This document shows, in pieces, positions 8,884 to 16,768 of a stretch of 64,000 bases of DNA (its first letter is position 1; each line of letters starts with the position of its first letter). This DNA comes from Alphaproteobacteria bacterium (GTDB lineage Bacteria > Pseudomonadota > Alphaproteobacteria > Ferrovibrionales > Ferrovibrionaceae), in the NCBI GenBank assembly GCA_017307375.1, contig JAFKFH010000004.1:558001-622000 (forward strand), given 5' to 3'. Below the pieces are notes generated by a model that searched no databases, was not told the origin of the DNA, and saw only the letters and a program-made list of their open reading frames with translations. The position numbers and the translations under genes are program-made.

Positions 8884-8911
8884 TTGCAAAGCCTCTGAAG
8901 CCGAGTATAGT
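8884..8911 (+). promoter_or_regulatory. sigma70-type promoter for tRNA-Lys
   Basis: TTGCAA at 8884-8889 and TATAGT at 8906-8911 are separated by 16 bp, close to housekeeping consensus. The tRNA begins at 8943, about 30 bases downstream of the -10 box, leaving room for a short 5' leader. Confidence 0.6.
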
Positions 8912-8942
8912 CCGGCCCCGTTCGAGGCACTCAACGCTTCGG

Positions 8943-9018
<76 letters not shown>

Positions 9019-9019
9019 T

Positions 9020-9039
9020 CCCTTCCTCGAATGGAAGGG
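9020..9039 (+). terminator. hairpin just after tRNA-Lys
   Basis: CCCTTCC at 9020-9026 and GGAAGGG at 9033-9039 form a seven-base-pair stem directly after the encoded CCA. No run of T follows. It may act in tRNA 3'-end formation or as a weak terminator. Confidence 0.4.
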
Positions 9040-9155
9040 GCACGGTGGATGACCTTTCAGGTCTTGATATCCTCAAACGGGATAAGTGAAATCAGGCGGT
9101 TGCATCGCGGGCGGTCGTCCCCCGATACTGTCTCTCCTTGTTTCAGGGATGTCTT

Positions 9156-9920
9156 GTGCCACGGCGCGATTCGTTCGATATGACCCGCCGGCGGGCGCTT
9201 GGCGCGATCGGCGCGGTTTGTGCCTTGTCGCCGGCGATCCTGCGCGCCGCGCCGCGAATCGTCGTTGCCCATCGCGACGACAGCGATGTGATGTGGGCGG
9301 ACGGCGGGATTGCGAAATCGGTGCTCGACGAGGTGCTGACCGGACGCTGCGGGCTACAAGTGACCTACAAGGCCCTGCCCTGGCTCCGGGCGCAGCGCGA
9401 GGTCGAAGTCGGCACGGCCGATGCCCTGTTCACCATACCTTCCGATGACCGCGCGCGTTACATGCTCTTCACCGACAGGCCAATGGTCGCGTTTGTCGGT
9501 GGCATCACCTATCGCCGCGACCATCCGGCGCGCGCGCAGCTCGACGCCGCCAATTCGATCGCTGAATTGACCGACCTGACCTATAACTACTACTATGCGG
9601 ACAACTACCAGCAGGGCCGGGCGAAAGAGTTCAGGCGATCGGAGGACGCGCCGTCGATGGAAGCGGCAGTGCGAAAGCTTGCGGTGGGGCGCGGCGATTT
9701 TTGCGCCAGCCAGCTCGTGCGGCTGCATCGCCTCGTCGATCGCAACCACCTCGGTGATCGATTGCTGGTGCGGCGGTTGGGAGAAAGCACCGTCAGCTGG
9801 TCGTTCGGATTGCGGCATGGTTTTCCCGATGCGCAGGCACTGATCGCGCGCATTGGCATGGCCGGTGTCGATGCCTGGGAAGACGGGACGACCAAGCGCC
9901 TGACCGAATTTCCATCGTGA
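9156..9920 (+). CDS. periplasmic solute-binding-like protein with a Tat-type signal
   Basis: A protein of about 254 residues similar to family 3 extracellular solute-binding proteins. The N-terminus carries a twin-arginine-like signal (MTRRRALGAIGAVCALSP). The mature part has the family's early strand (PRIVVAHRDD) and a DALFTIPSDDRARYMLFTD segment typical of these two-lobed proteins. GTG at 9156 is chosen because GGGA lies six bases upstream; ATG at 9180 is an alternative that keeps the signal peptide. No ABC permease or ATPase genes are adjacent, so it may be an orphan binding protein. The ligand is unknown. Confidence 0.7.
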   Translation: MPRRDSFDMTRRRALGAIGAVCALSPAILRAAPRIVVAHRDDSDVMWADGGIAKSVLDEVLTGRCGLQVTYKALPWLRAQREVEVGTADALFTIPSDDRARYMLFTDRPMVAFVGGITYRRDHPARAQLDAANSIAELTDLTYNYYYADNYQQGRAKEFRRSEDAPSMEAAVRKLAVGRGDFCASQLVRLHRLVDRNHLGDRLLVRRLGESTVSWSFGLRHGFPDAQALIARIGMAGVDAWEDGTTKRLTEFPS

Positions 9921-9927
9921 GACGCGC

Positions 9928-11139
9928 ATGACCCCGGCAACCGGGATGGCCCGTCGAATCGTTGCCGATGCGGCGCGGCTGATGGGGGCGCCGGGCTTGG
10001 TGCCGGTCGTCTCGGCCCATATCGACGGCTGTCTCTATCACGGCGATTCGGGGGTCGAGTTCGCCGAGGCGCTGGTCGCCGGTGGCGGCCAGGTGGCGGT
10101 GCCGACGACCCTGAATGTGGGTGCCCTCGACCTGCTCCATCCCGGCAGGGTGCGCTTCCCCGACCATCAGGCGGCGATGGCGCGGCGGCTGATGGCGGCC
10201 TACGAGCGGCTGGGCTGCCGCCCCTCGTGGACCTGTGCGCCCTATCAGGCCGGGCATCGGCCGCAACCGGGCGAGCATGTCGCCTGGGGCGAATCGAATG
10301 CGGTCGCCTTCGTCAATTCCGTCCTCGGCGCGCGAACCAATCGGCTGGGTGATTTTCTCGACATCGCCTGCGCGATCGCCGGGGTTGCCCCCGATTGCGG
10401 CCTGCATCGGGATGAAAATCGCCGGGCCCGCATCGTGGTCGATGCGGGCGGCCTCTCCCGGCGGTTGCGGGCATCGGAGAGCTTTTATCCGGTGCTCGGG
10501 GCCTGGCTCGGCAGCCATGCCGGCAATGCGGTCGCGGCCATCACCGGCCTGCCGCAGGATGTCCCGGAAGACGCGCTGAAGGCGCTCGGTGCCGCGGCGG
10601 CGTCGACCGGCGCGGTCGCCCTGTTCCATATCGTCGGGGTGACGCCGGAGGCGCCCACGCTGGAGGCCGCGACGGGCGGCATCGCGCCGGAGGCGAGGCT
10701 CGACCTGACCCCGGACATGCTGCGTAGCGCCCGCGACCGCTTGTCGACCGCCACCGGCATCGACCAGCTCGACGCCATCGCCCTGGGTAGCCCGCATTTT
10801 TCGCTGGCCGAATTCGCGCAGCTGCGCGCGCTGCTGGCCGGGCGCCGGCTCGCCGTGCCGTTCTATGCCTGTACCGGGCGCGGTGTGATCGAGATCCTCG
10901 ATGGTCGCGGCTGGCGGCGCGAGCTCGAGGGCTGCGGCGTCACCCTGGTCGCCGATACCTGCGTCGTGGTCGCGCCGATACTGGATGCCGGCCGAGGGGT
11001 GCTGATGACCAATTCGGGCAAGTTCGCCTTCTATGGCGAGGCCAATACCGGCCACGGCACGGTGTTCGGCAGCCTGGAGGATTGCGTGGCCTCCGGCCTG
11101 GCGGGGCAGGTCGTGCGCGACGAGGCGTTGTGGCAATGA
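9928..11139 (+). CDS. aconitase X (AcnX) large subunit, probable cis-3-hydroxy-L-proline dehydratase type
   Basis: A 403-residue cytosolic protein of the DUF521/AcnX catalytic family. Hallmarks include the HIDGCLYHGDSGVEFAE segment near residue 31, the TTLNVGALD motif, and WTCAPYQAGHRP with the Cys of the cluster or active-site region. Bacterial two-subunit AcnX enzymes are known as cis-3-hydroxy-L-proline dehydratases (iron-sulfur hydrolyases); the archaeal relatives dehydrate mevalonate 5-phosphate. The gene is coupled to the small swivel subunit by an ATGA overlap. No hydroxyproline transport or racemase gene is next to it, so the substrate is inferred. Confidence 0.85.
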   Translation: MTPATGMARRIVADAARLMGAPGLVPVVSAHIDGCLYHGDSGVEFAEALVAGGGQVAVPTTLNVGALDLLHPGRVRFPDHQAAMARRLMAAYERLGCRPSWTCAPYQAGHRPQPGEHVAWGESNAVAFVNSVLGARTNRLGDFLDIACAIAGVAPDCGLHRDENRRARIVVDAGGLSRRLRASESFYPVLGAWLGSHAGNAVAAITGLPQDVPEDALKALGAAAASTGAVALFHIVGVTPEAPTLEAATGGIAPEARLDLTPDMLRSARDRLSTATGIDQLDAIALGSPHFSLAEFAQLRALLAGRRLAVPFYACTGRGVIEILDGRGWRRELEGCGVTLVADTCVVVAPILDAGRGVLMTNSGKFAFYGEANTGHGTVFGSLEDCVASGLAGQVVRDEALWQ

Positions 11140-11534
11140 TCCGCGCACGCGTGCTGCTGCCTGGCGCGGGCGCGGGACCGCTGTTGCGACTGGTCGAGCC
11201 GCTGTCGTTCTGGGGCGGCGTCGATCCGGCCAGCGGCATCGTTACCGACGCGCGCCATCCCGCCCGGGGCCGATCGATCGCCGGCACCGTGTTGGCGCTG
11301 GCGGCGACCCGCGGGTCGTCCTCGTCCAGTGCCGTGCTGCTCGAACTGATCCGGTCGGGCCGCGCGCCGGCCGCGATCGTCCTGGGCGAGGTCGATGCAA
11401 TCCTGTCGCTGGGTGTGGTCGTCGCCCGGGAAATGGGCTGGCAGACGCCGCCGGTGCTGGAACTGGCGCCCGAAATGCAGGCGACGCTGCCCGAGGGGCA
11501 GCGCCGCGTCGATCCGGACGGTACGATCGCCTGA
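11136..11534 (+). CDS. aconitase X small (swivel, DUF126) subunit
   Basis: The real start is the ATG at 11136, which overlaps the stop of the large subunit by four bases. A longer frame upstream is spurious. The product is about 132 residues and matches the DUF126 swivel domain. It has the FWGGVDPASGIVTDARHP loop and the SGR- and GSSSSS-type conserved segments of the aconitase domain-4 fold. The small subunit closes the active site of the large one. Its stop abuts the stop of ahpD on the other strand with no spacer. Confidence 0.88.
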   Translation: MIRARVLLPGAGAGPLLRLVEPLSFWGGVDPASGIVTDARHPARGRSIAGTVLALAATRGSSSSSAVLLELIRSGRAPAAIVLGEVDAILSLGVVVAREMGWQTPPVLELAPEMQATLPEGQRRVDPDGTIA

Positions 11535-12065
11535 TCAGGCGGCCAGTGCATCCTCGCCGTCGAGCACGGCGGCAACGGCATGCACGGTGGCGGCGATGCG
11601 GACCACGGCCTGGATCTGTTCGGCCGTGATGCCGTGCTCGCGCACGACCTTCTCGTGCGATTCCAGGCACATGCCGCAGCCGTTGATGGCGGAGACGGCG
11701 ATCGACCACAGCTCGAAATCGACCTTGTCGACCCCCGGCTTGGCCATCACGTTCATCCGCAGCTTGGCGGGCAGGGTCTTGTAGTCGCCGCCCACCAGGT
11801 GGACGAAGCGGTAGTAGATGTTGTTCATGCCCATGATCGCGGCGGCCGCCTTGGTCGCCTGCAGCGCCTCGGCGCTCAGCTTGGGCCCGAACTCGGCCGT
11901 CACCGCCTTGGTCACCTCGGCATTGCGCGACGCCAGGGCGGACGCGATGAACGTGCCGGCCTTCTGCTGCTCGCTCAGCAGCTGTTCGGTGGCGAGCGAC
12001 GACAGGTTGAGCTTGAGATCCTTGGCGAACTCAGGCAGCGCGTTCTTCAGATTTTCGAGCGACAT
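11535..12065 (-). CDS. ahpD: alkyl hydroperoxide reductase AhpD (carboxymuconolactone decarboxylase family)
   Basis: A 176-residue all-helical protein. The redox motif is Cys130-x-x-Cys133 ([10 protein letters not shown]) with the conserved His137, characteristic of AhpD. In Mycobacterium, AhpD reduces the peroxiredoxin AhpC using a lipoamide relay, and the gene pairing here supports the same role. It lies 87 bp downstream of ahpC on the same strand. A strong GC-rich hairpin between the two genes probably tunes their relative expression. The pair is divergent from oxyR and so is likely induced by peroxide. Confidence 0.92.
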   Translation of the reverse strand: MSLENLKNALPEFAKDLKLNLSSLATEQLLSEQQKAGTFIASALASRNAEVTKAVTAEFGPKLSAEALQATKAAAAIMGMNNIYYRFVHLVGGDYKTLPAKLRMNVMAKPGVDKVDFELWSIAVSAINGCGMCLESHEKVVREHGITAEQIQAVVRIAATVHAVAAVLDGEDALAA

Positions 12066-12099
12066 GGGCGGAAAACTCCAGGGGTACGTCGGGGAAGAA

Positions 12100-12144
12100 G
12101 GCCGCGGCGGCTGGTCCAGCAGGCTGGACCCGGCCGCCGCGGCC
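12100..12144 (-). terminator. long GC-rich intercistronic hairpin between ahpC and ahpD
   Basis: The arms at 12100-12120 and 12123-12144 are inverse complements over about 20 base pairs, with one small internal mismatch and almost no loop. In the minus-strand transcript this lies between ahpC and ahpD. No U tract follows in that direction. A partial terminator/attenuator or an mRNA-stabilising hairpin that lowers ahpD relative to ahpC is the likely role (inference). Confidence 0.65.
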
Positions 12145-12152
12145 GGCAGGCG

Positions 12153-12692
12153 TTAGGCGACCTTCAGAACCTCTTCGCCCTTCTGCCAGTTGCAGGGGCA
12201 CAGTTCATCGGTCTGCAGGGCGTCGAGGACGCGCAGGACTTCCGCCGGGTTACGGCCGACCGACAGGTCGTTGACCGAAGCGAAGCGGATGATGCCCTCG
12301 GGGTCGACGACGAAGGTGGCGCGCAGGCACACGCCCTCGTTCTTGTCGAGAATGCCGAGCGCCGACGACAGCTCGCGCTTGATGTCGGCGAGCATGGCGA
12401 ACGGCAGGTCCTTCAGGTCGGCGTGGTTGTTGCGCCAGGCGAGATGGACGAACTCGGAGTCGGTCGAGACGCCGTAGACCACCGCGTCGCGGTCGTTGAA
12501 GTCGCCATTGAGCTTGCCGAAGGCGGCGATCTCGGTCGGGCAGACGAAGGTGAAGTCCTTCGGCCAGAAGAACACGACCTTCCACTTGCCGGCGTTCGAC
12601 TGGTCGGTCAGGTCGGTGAAGGCCGACTTGATGTCGGTCGAAACCACGGCCTTGAGGTTGAAAGCGGGGAACTTGTCACCAACGGTAAGCAT
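12153..12692 (-). CDS. ahpC: alkyl hydroperoxide reductase AhpC (2-Cys peroxiredoxin)
   Basis: A 179-residue thioredoxin-fold peroxidase that reduces hydrogen peroxide and organic peroxides. The peroxidatic Cys51 lies in FTFVCPTEIAAF. Resolving cysteines are Cys165 and Cys167 near the C-terminus (ELCPCNW). The ATG at 12692 is chosen because a good AAAGGAG site lies just upstream; the frame extends 22 codons further without support. The first gene of the ahpC-ahpD unit, divergent from oxyR. Confidence 0.95.
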   Translation of the reverse strand: MLTVGDKFPAFNLKAVVSTDIKSAFTDLTDQSNAGKWKVVFFWPKDFTFVCPTEIAAFGKLNGDFNDRDAVVYGVSTDSEFVHLAWRNNHADLKDLPFAMLADIKRELSSALGILDKNEGVCLRATFVVDPEGIIRFASVNDLSVGRNPAEVLRVLDALQTDELCPCNWQKGEEVLKVA

Positions 12693-12805
12693 GTAAGGCT
12701 CCTTTGCAAAAGAACGCGTTGTCTCCGTGTTCGGAAGAAATCTAAGAAGGGATTGCAAATCGGTCCAATGAATTATATTTGTCAGTTCAATCGGAGAAAT
12801 CGATC
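12693..12805. promoter_or_regulatory. divergent ahpC / oxyR promoter region
   Basis: A 113-bp region between the minus-strand ahpC and plus-strand oxyR starts. Its right half is AT-rich (around 12765-12782). OxyR normally binds such shared regions to repress itself and activate ahpC. A clear full OxyR consensus (four ATAG-type elements ten bases apart) was not recognised by eye, so the exact site is left open. Confidence 0.5.
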
Positions 12806-13711
12806 ATGAACCGACCGCAACCCACGCTTCGCCAGCTTCGGCACCTGGTGGCACTGGCCGATACCGGTCATTTCGGCAAGGCGGCGGCCGAATGCCTGGT
12901 GACCCAGTCCACCCTGTCGGCCTCGCTGAAGGAACTGGAGACCACCCTGGCCGCCGTGCTGGTCGACCGCAGCCGGCGGAAGGTCGTGTTCACCGCGCTG
13001 GGGCGCGAGGTCGTCGGCCGGGCCCGCCGCCTGCTCGCCGATGCCGACGAAATCGTGCGGCTGGCCGAGGCGGCGCAGGAACCGCTGACCGGCGAATTGC
13101 GGCTTGGCGTGATTCCGACGATCTCGCCATTCCTGCTGCCCCCGTTGCTGCCCCAGCTGCGCAAGCGCTATCCCCGGTTGAAACTCTATCTGCGCGAGGA
13201 TCTGACGGACCGGCTGGTAGCCCAGCTCGAAGCCGGGCGGCTCGACCTGCTGCTGCTGGCGCTGCCCTGCGACTGCGGCAATGCCGCGACCGAAGTGCTG
13301 TTCGAGGACGGCTTCTCGGTGGCCCTGCCCGAGGGGCACGGCCTGTCCGGCCAGGCGGCGCTGGGACCCGACGACCTGGCGGCGGCGCCGCTGCTGCTGC
13401 TGCAGGACGGGCACTGCCTGCGCGACCACGCGCTTGCCGCCTGCCGGCTGACCGACCGGCGGGGCGGCGACGCCTACGAGGCGACCAGCCTGCACACGCT
13501 GGTCCAGATGGTCGATAACGGTCTTGGCCTGACGCTGCTGCCGCACATGGCCGTCAAGTCCGGCATCCTCAACGGCACGGCGGTGGTCAGCCGGCCGCTC
13601 GACGACGAGGCCGCGGCCCGCCAGATCGGGCTGGCCTGGCGCCAGGGTACGGCGCGCGAGGAAGAATTTCGCTTGTTTGGCCGCGAACTTGTGGCATTAG
13701 CGAATCCATGA
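12806..13711 (+). CDS. oxyR: LysR-family peroxide sensor OxyR
   Basis: A 301-residue LysR-type regulator. The N-terminal helix-turn-helix spans about residues 7-60 (HFGKAAAECLVTQSTLSASL) and a LysR effector domain follows from about 92. The two OxyR redox cysteines are present as Cys204 and Cys213 in DGHCLRDHALAAC, with the same eight-residue spacing as E. coli Cys199/Cys208. The ATG at 12806 with CGGAGA upstream is chosen over a TTG at 12779. It is divergent from ahpC and overlaps the following antiporter gene by ATGA. Confidence 0.93.
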   Translation: MNRPQPTLRQLRHLVALADTGHFGKAAAECLVTQSTLSASLKELETTLAAVLVDRSRRKVVFTALGREVVGRARRLLADADEIVRLAEAAQEPLTGELRLGVIPTISPFLLPPLLPQLRKRYPRLKLYLREDLTDRLVAQLEAGRLDLLLLALPCDCGNAATEVLFEDGFSVALPEGHGLSGQAALGPDDLAAAPLLLLQDGHCLRDHALAACRLTDRRGGDAYEATSLHTLVQMVDNGLGLTLLPHMAVKSGILNGTAVVSRPLDDEAAARQIGLAWRQGTAREEEFRLFGRELVALANP

Positions 13712-15060
13712 ACACGCTAGCCCATCTCGACGGCGCGGCACTTCATCTGGCCTGGGGCCTGCCGTTTGCCGGTATCCTTCTGTCGATCGCCCTGCTGCCG
13801 CTGGCTGCGCCACGGTTGTGGCACCACCACTTCGACAAGATCGCCGTCGGCTGGGCGCTGGCGTTCCTGGTACCTGCGGCGATCGTGCATGGCCCGGCCG
13901 TCGCGGGTACCGAATTCGCCCATGTCATGCTGGCGGAATTCCTGCCGTTTCTCATCCTAATCGGCGCGCTGTTCATCGTCACCGGCGGCATTCGTGTCAC
14001 CGGCAATCTGGTCGGGACCCCGGAAACCAACCTGGCGCTGCTCGCCTGCGGCACGGTACTGGCGAGCGTGATGGGCACGACCGGGGCGGCGATGCTGCTG
14101 ATCGCCCCGCTGATCCGCGCGAATGCCTGGCGAACCCACGTCACCCACATCTTCGTCTTCCATATCTTCCTGGTGGCCAATATCGGCGGCGCGTTGACCC
14201 CGATCGGCGATCCGCCGCTGTTCCTAGGCTATCTGAAGGGCGTCGATTTCTTCTGGACGCTGCGCCACCTGGCCTTGCCTACGGCTGCGATGGCCCTGCC
14301 GCTGCTCGGGTTGTTCTATCTGCTCGACAGACGGGCCTTCGCCCGCGAGACCGCGACCCCGCCGCAGATGGAAGCACGCGACGAGCGGCTGGGCATCGAG
14401 GGCGGGATCAACCTGCTGTTCCTCGCCGGCATCGTCGGCGGGGTGCTGCTCTCCGGCGCCTGGCGGCCTGGTGTCGCCTGGACCGTGTTCGGCACCGAAC
14501 TGCACCTGCAGGATCTCGCCCGCGGCGGCATCCTGATCGCCTGCGCCGGCCTTTCGCTCGCCTGCACGCGGAAGGCCACGCGTGTGGCCAACGGCTTCAC
14601 CTGGGGACCGATCCGGGAGGTCGGGCTGCTGTTCTTTGCGATCTTCGTCACCATCGTACCGGTCGTGGCGATCATGCGGGCAGGCGAGGGCGGGGCGGCC
14701 TCAGGCCTGGTCGGCCTGGTCAACCAGGATGGCCGGCCGATCGACGCGCTCTATTTCTGGATCGCCGGCGCGCTGTCCAGCGTGCTCGACAATGCGCCGA
14801 CCTACCTCGTCTTCTTCAACATGGCGGGCGGCGACGCCGAACGGCTGATGCACGACCTGACGCGGACACTGGTGGCGATTTCGGCCGGGGCCGTGTTCAT
14901 GGGGGCAAACACCTATATCGGCAACGCGCCGAATTTCATGGTCAAGGCGATTGCCGAGGCTGCGGGGATCCGGATGCCCAGCTTCTTCGGCTATGTCGGC
15001 TGGGCGCTGGTCGTGCTGATCCCGCTGTTCGTGGTCCAGACCCTGATCTTTTTCCGTTGA
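13708..15060 (+). CDS. NhaD/CitM-type sodium:proton antiporter or ion transporter
   Basis: A 450-residue inner-membrane protein of the ion transporter superfamily with about 12 hydrophobic segments. The segments NIGGALTPIGDPPLFLGYLKG and ANTYIGNAPNFMVKA are the paired re-entrant motifs found in NhaD-like Na+/H+ antiporters. Homologues are usually annotated as sodium:proton antiporters; the transported ion is inferred. Its ATG overlaps the oxyR stop by four bases, so it is cotranscribed with the peroxide regulator, an unusual pairing. Confidence 0.85.
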   Translation: MNTLAHLDGAALHLAWGLPFAGILLSIALLPLAAPRLWHHHFDKIAVGWALAFLVPAAIVHGPAVAGTEFAHVMLAEFLPFLILIGALFIVTGGIRVTGNLVGTPETNLALLACGTVLASVMGTTGAAMLLIAPLIRANAWRTHVTHIFVFHIFLVANIGGALTPIGDPPLFLGYLKGVDFFWTLRHLALPTAAMALPLLGLFYLLDRRAFARETATPPQMEARDERLGIEGGINLLFLAGIVGGVLLSGAWRPGVAWTVFGTELHLQDLARGGILIACAGLSLACTRKATRVANGFTWGPIREVGLLFFAIFVTIVPVVAIMRAGEGGAASGLVGLVNQDGRPIDALYFWIAGALSSVLDNAPTYLVFFNMAGGDAERLMHDLTRTLVAISAGAVFMGANTYIGNAPNFMVKAIAEAAGIRMPSFFGYVGWALVVLIPLFVVQTLIFFR

Positions 15061-15155
15061 CCGCCATCAAAACAAAAGAAGAACATAAATCGGGCTGACA
15101 TGCGGGGGCCGGATCGCGTACACCACCGCCCTGAGCGACGGAAGGAATTGAGCAG

Positions 15156-15707
15156 ATGGCAGGCAGCGTCAACAAGGTGATCCTGATCGGCAATCTCGGC
15201 CGCGACCCCGAGGTGCGCCAGACGCAGAGCGGCGAGGATATCGTGCATCTGTCGATCGCGACCTCGGAAACCTGGCGCGACAAGAACTCGGGCGAGCGCA
15301 AGGAGCGCACCGAGTGGCACCGCGTGGTCATCTTCAACGACAATCTGGGCAAGGTCGCCAAGCAGTACCTGAAGAAGGGCGCGAAGGTGTACCTGGAAGG
15401 GACGCTGCAGACCCGCAAGTGGACCGACCAGCAGGGTCAGGAGAAGTACACGACCGAGGTGGTGATCCCGCGCTTCCGCGGCGAGCTGACCATGCTCGAC
15501 GGCCGCGGCGAGGGCGGCGGCGGCGGTTTCTCCAGCGGTGGTGACGATTACGACACCGGTGGCAATGGTGGCGGCTTCGGCGGCGGCCGGTCGTCCGGCG
15601 GCGGTTATGGTGGCGGTGGCGGCAGTGGTGGCGGCTTCGGCGGTGGCGGTGGCCGCGGCCAGTCGAACCCGAGCCGCGGCGATCTCGACGACGAAATCCC
15701 GTTCTGA
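15156..15707 (+). CDS. ssb: single-stranded DNA-binding protein
   Basis: A 183-residue SSB. Residues 1-112 form the OB fold ([20 protein letters not shown], then the [17 protein letters not shown] region). The linker at about 118-170 is extremely glycine- and serine-rich, and the protein ends in the acidic tip DLDDEIPF that recruits replication and repair partners. It acts in the cytosol as a tetramer in replication, repair and recombination. AAGGAA lies just before the ATG, and a rho-independent terminator follows 33 bp after the stop, so it is probably monocistronic. Confidence 0.97.
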   Translation: MAGSVNKVILIGNLGRDPEVRQTQSGEDIVHLSIATSETWRDKNSGERKERTEWHRVVIFNDNLGKVAKQYLKKGAKVYLEGTLQTRKWTDQQGQEKYTTEVVIPRFRGELTMLDGRGEGGGGGFSSGGDDYDTGGNGGGFGGGRSSGGGYGGGGGSGGGFGGGGGRGQSNPSRGDLDDEIPF

Positions 15708-15740
15708 TCGGCAGCAACCGGCAGGAAGATGCAGCTTGAT

Positions 15741-15770
15741 CCCGCCGCTTTCCGGCGGGGTTTTGCATTT
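15741..15770 (+). terminator. rho-independent terminator after ssb
   Basis: CCCGCCG and CGGCGGG form a stem around a CTTTC loop (15741-15759), followed by GTTTTGCATTTT. It lies between ssb and the LD-carboxypeptidase gene on the same strand. Confidence 0.85.
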
Positions 15771-15782
15771 TGAGGTGCGACG

Positions 15783-16721
15783 ATGGTGCCGTCCCCGCGC
15801 TGGCCCGGCCCGCTTCGCCCGGGCGACAAGGTCCGTTTCCTGTCGCCGGCCAGCCCGCCCGACCGGGCCGGCGTGCTGCGGCGGGCGGCGGTTTTGCGCG
15901 ATTGGGGCCTTGAAGTCGATTTCGGCAGCGCGACCTTCAACCGGGCAGGCTACCTCGCGGGCACGGATGACGAGCGACTGGCCGACTTCAACGCGGCGAT
16001 CGCCGATCCGGCAGTGCGGGCGATCATCGCCACGCGGGGTGGAAAAGGTTCCTACCGGATCGCCGACCGGCTGGATTTTGCGGGCCTGCGGGCGGATCCG
16101 AAGTTCATCGTCGGGTTCAGCGATATCGCCATCCTGCTCGCCGCCTGCATCAGGCATTGCGATCTGGTCGGCGTCCATGGCGCCCTGACCGGTGAGGGAG
16201 AAGAGGTCGACGCGGCCGCCGCCATCGCGTTGCGCCGTCTGCTGATGACGGCGGACGAGACCGTGATCGCGGCACGGCCCGACGAGGCGACGCATGCGCT
16301 GAGCACCGCGGGCGTGGCGCGGGGCCGGCTGGTCGGCGGCCACCTCGAGACCATTGCGGCGGGGGCGGGCTGGGCGCTGCCGCCGCTCGCCGGCGCCATT
16401 CTGCTGCTCGAGGCGGTCAACATGGGCATCGGCCAGGTCGATCGCCTGCTGACGATGCTGCGCAAGGCCGGGCATCTCGATGGTCTGGCCGGCGTCGCAC
16501 TGGGGCAATTTACCGGCTTCGACCCGGTCATCCTCGAGGTGCTTGGCGGCCATTTCGATACCCTTGATGTCCCGGTGCTGGGCGGTTTGCCGCTCGGACA
16601 CGGTGTCGCGCCGGTCTGCGTGCCGGTCGGGGCGGACACCATCCTTGATTCCGGTCGCCATCAGCTGATCGTGCGCCACCCGCAGATTGCCCGCGACGGG
16701 TCGGTTGCAACCCAGTGGTAG
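15783..16721 (+). CDS. LD-carboxypeptidase (peptidase family S66)
   Basis: A 312-residue serine peptidase that removes the terminal D-alanine from peptidoglycan tetrapeptides (LdcA) or cleaves microcin C-type conjugates (MccF). The S66 triad is visible: Ser113 in VGFSDIAIL, Glu210 in ILLLEAVNMG and His273 in PLGHGVAP. The length and order fit the family. No signal peptide is seen, so it acts in the cytosol in muropeptide recycling. It is the last ordinary gene before the accessory island; its end slightly overlaps possible upstream starts of the HprK-like kinase. Confidence 0.9.
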   Translation: MVPSPRWPGPLRPGDKVRFLSPASPPDRAGVLRRAAVLRDWGLEVDFGSATFNRAGYLAGTDDERLADFNAAIADPAVRAIIATRGGKGSYRIADRLDFAGLRADPKFIVGFSDIAILLAACIRHCDLVGVHGALTGEGEEVDAAAAIALRRLLMTADETVIAARPDEATHALSTAGVARGRLVGGHLETIAAGAGWALPPLAGAILLLEAVNMGIGQVDRLLTMLRKAGHLDGLAGVALGQFTGFDPVILEVLGGHFDTLDVPVLGGLPLGHGVAPVCVPVGADTILDSGRHQLIVRHPQIARDGSVATQW

Positions 16722-16768
16722 AAACGTTATGCATATTGACCCGTTCGGATTGGAAGCCCGGTCCGGTC

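Larger units (their letters stand above)
8605..8942. other. intergenic region between the GGDEF-EAL gene and tRNA-Lys
   Basis: About 340 bp without a convincing gene. It holds the presumed minus-strand promoter and leader of the GGDEF-EAL gene, including a perfect hairpin at 8673-8694, and a plus-strand promoter for the tRNA at 8884-8911. An AT-rich patch at about 8810-8880 (runs of T and A) separates the two. Open frames crossing the tRNA look spurious. Confidence 0.6.
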
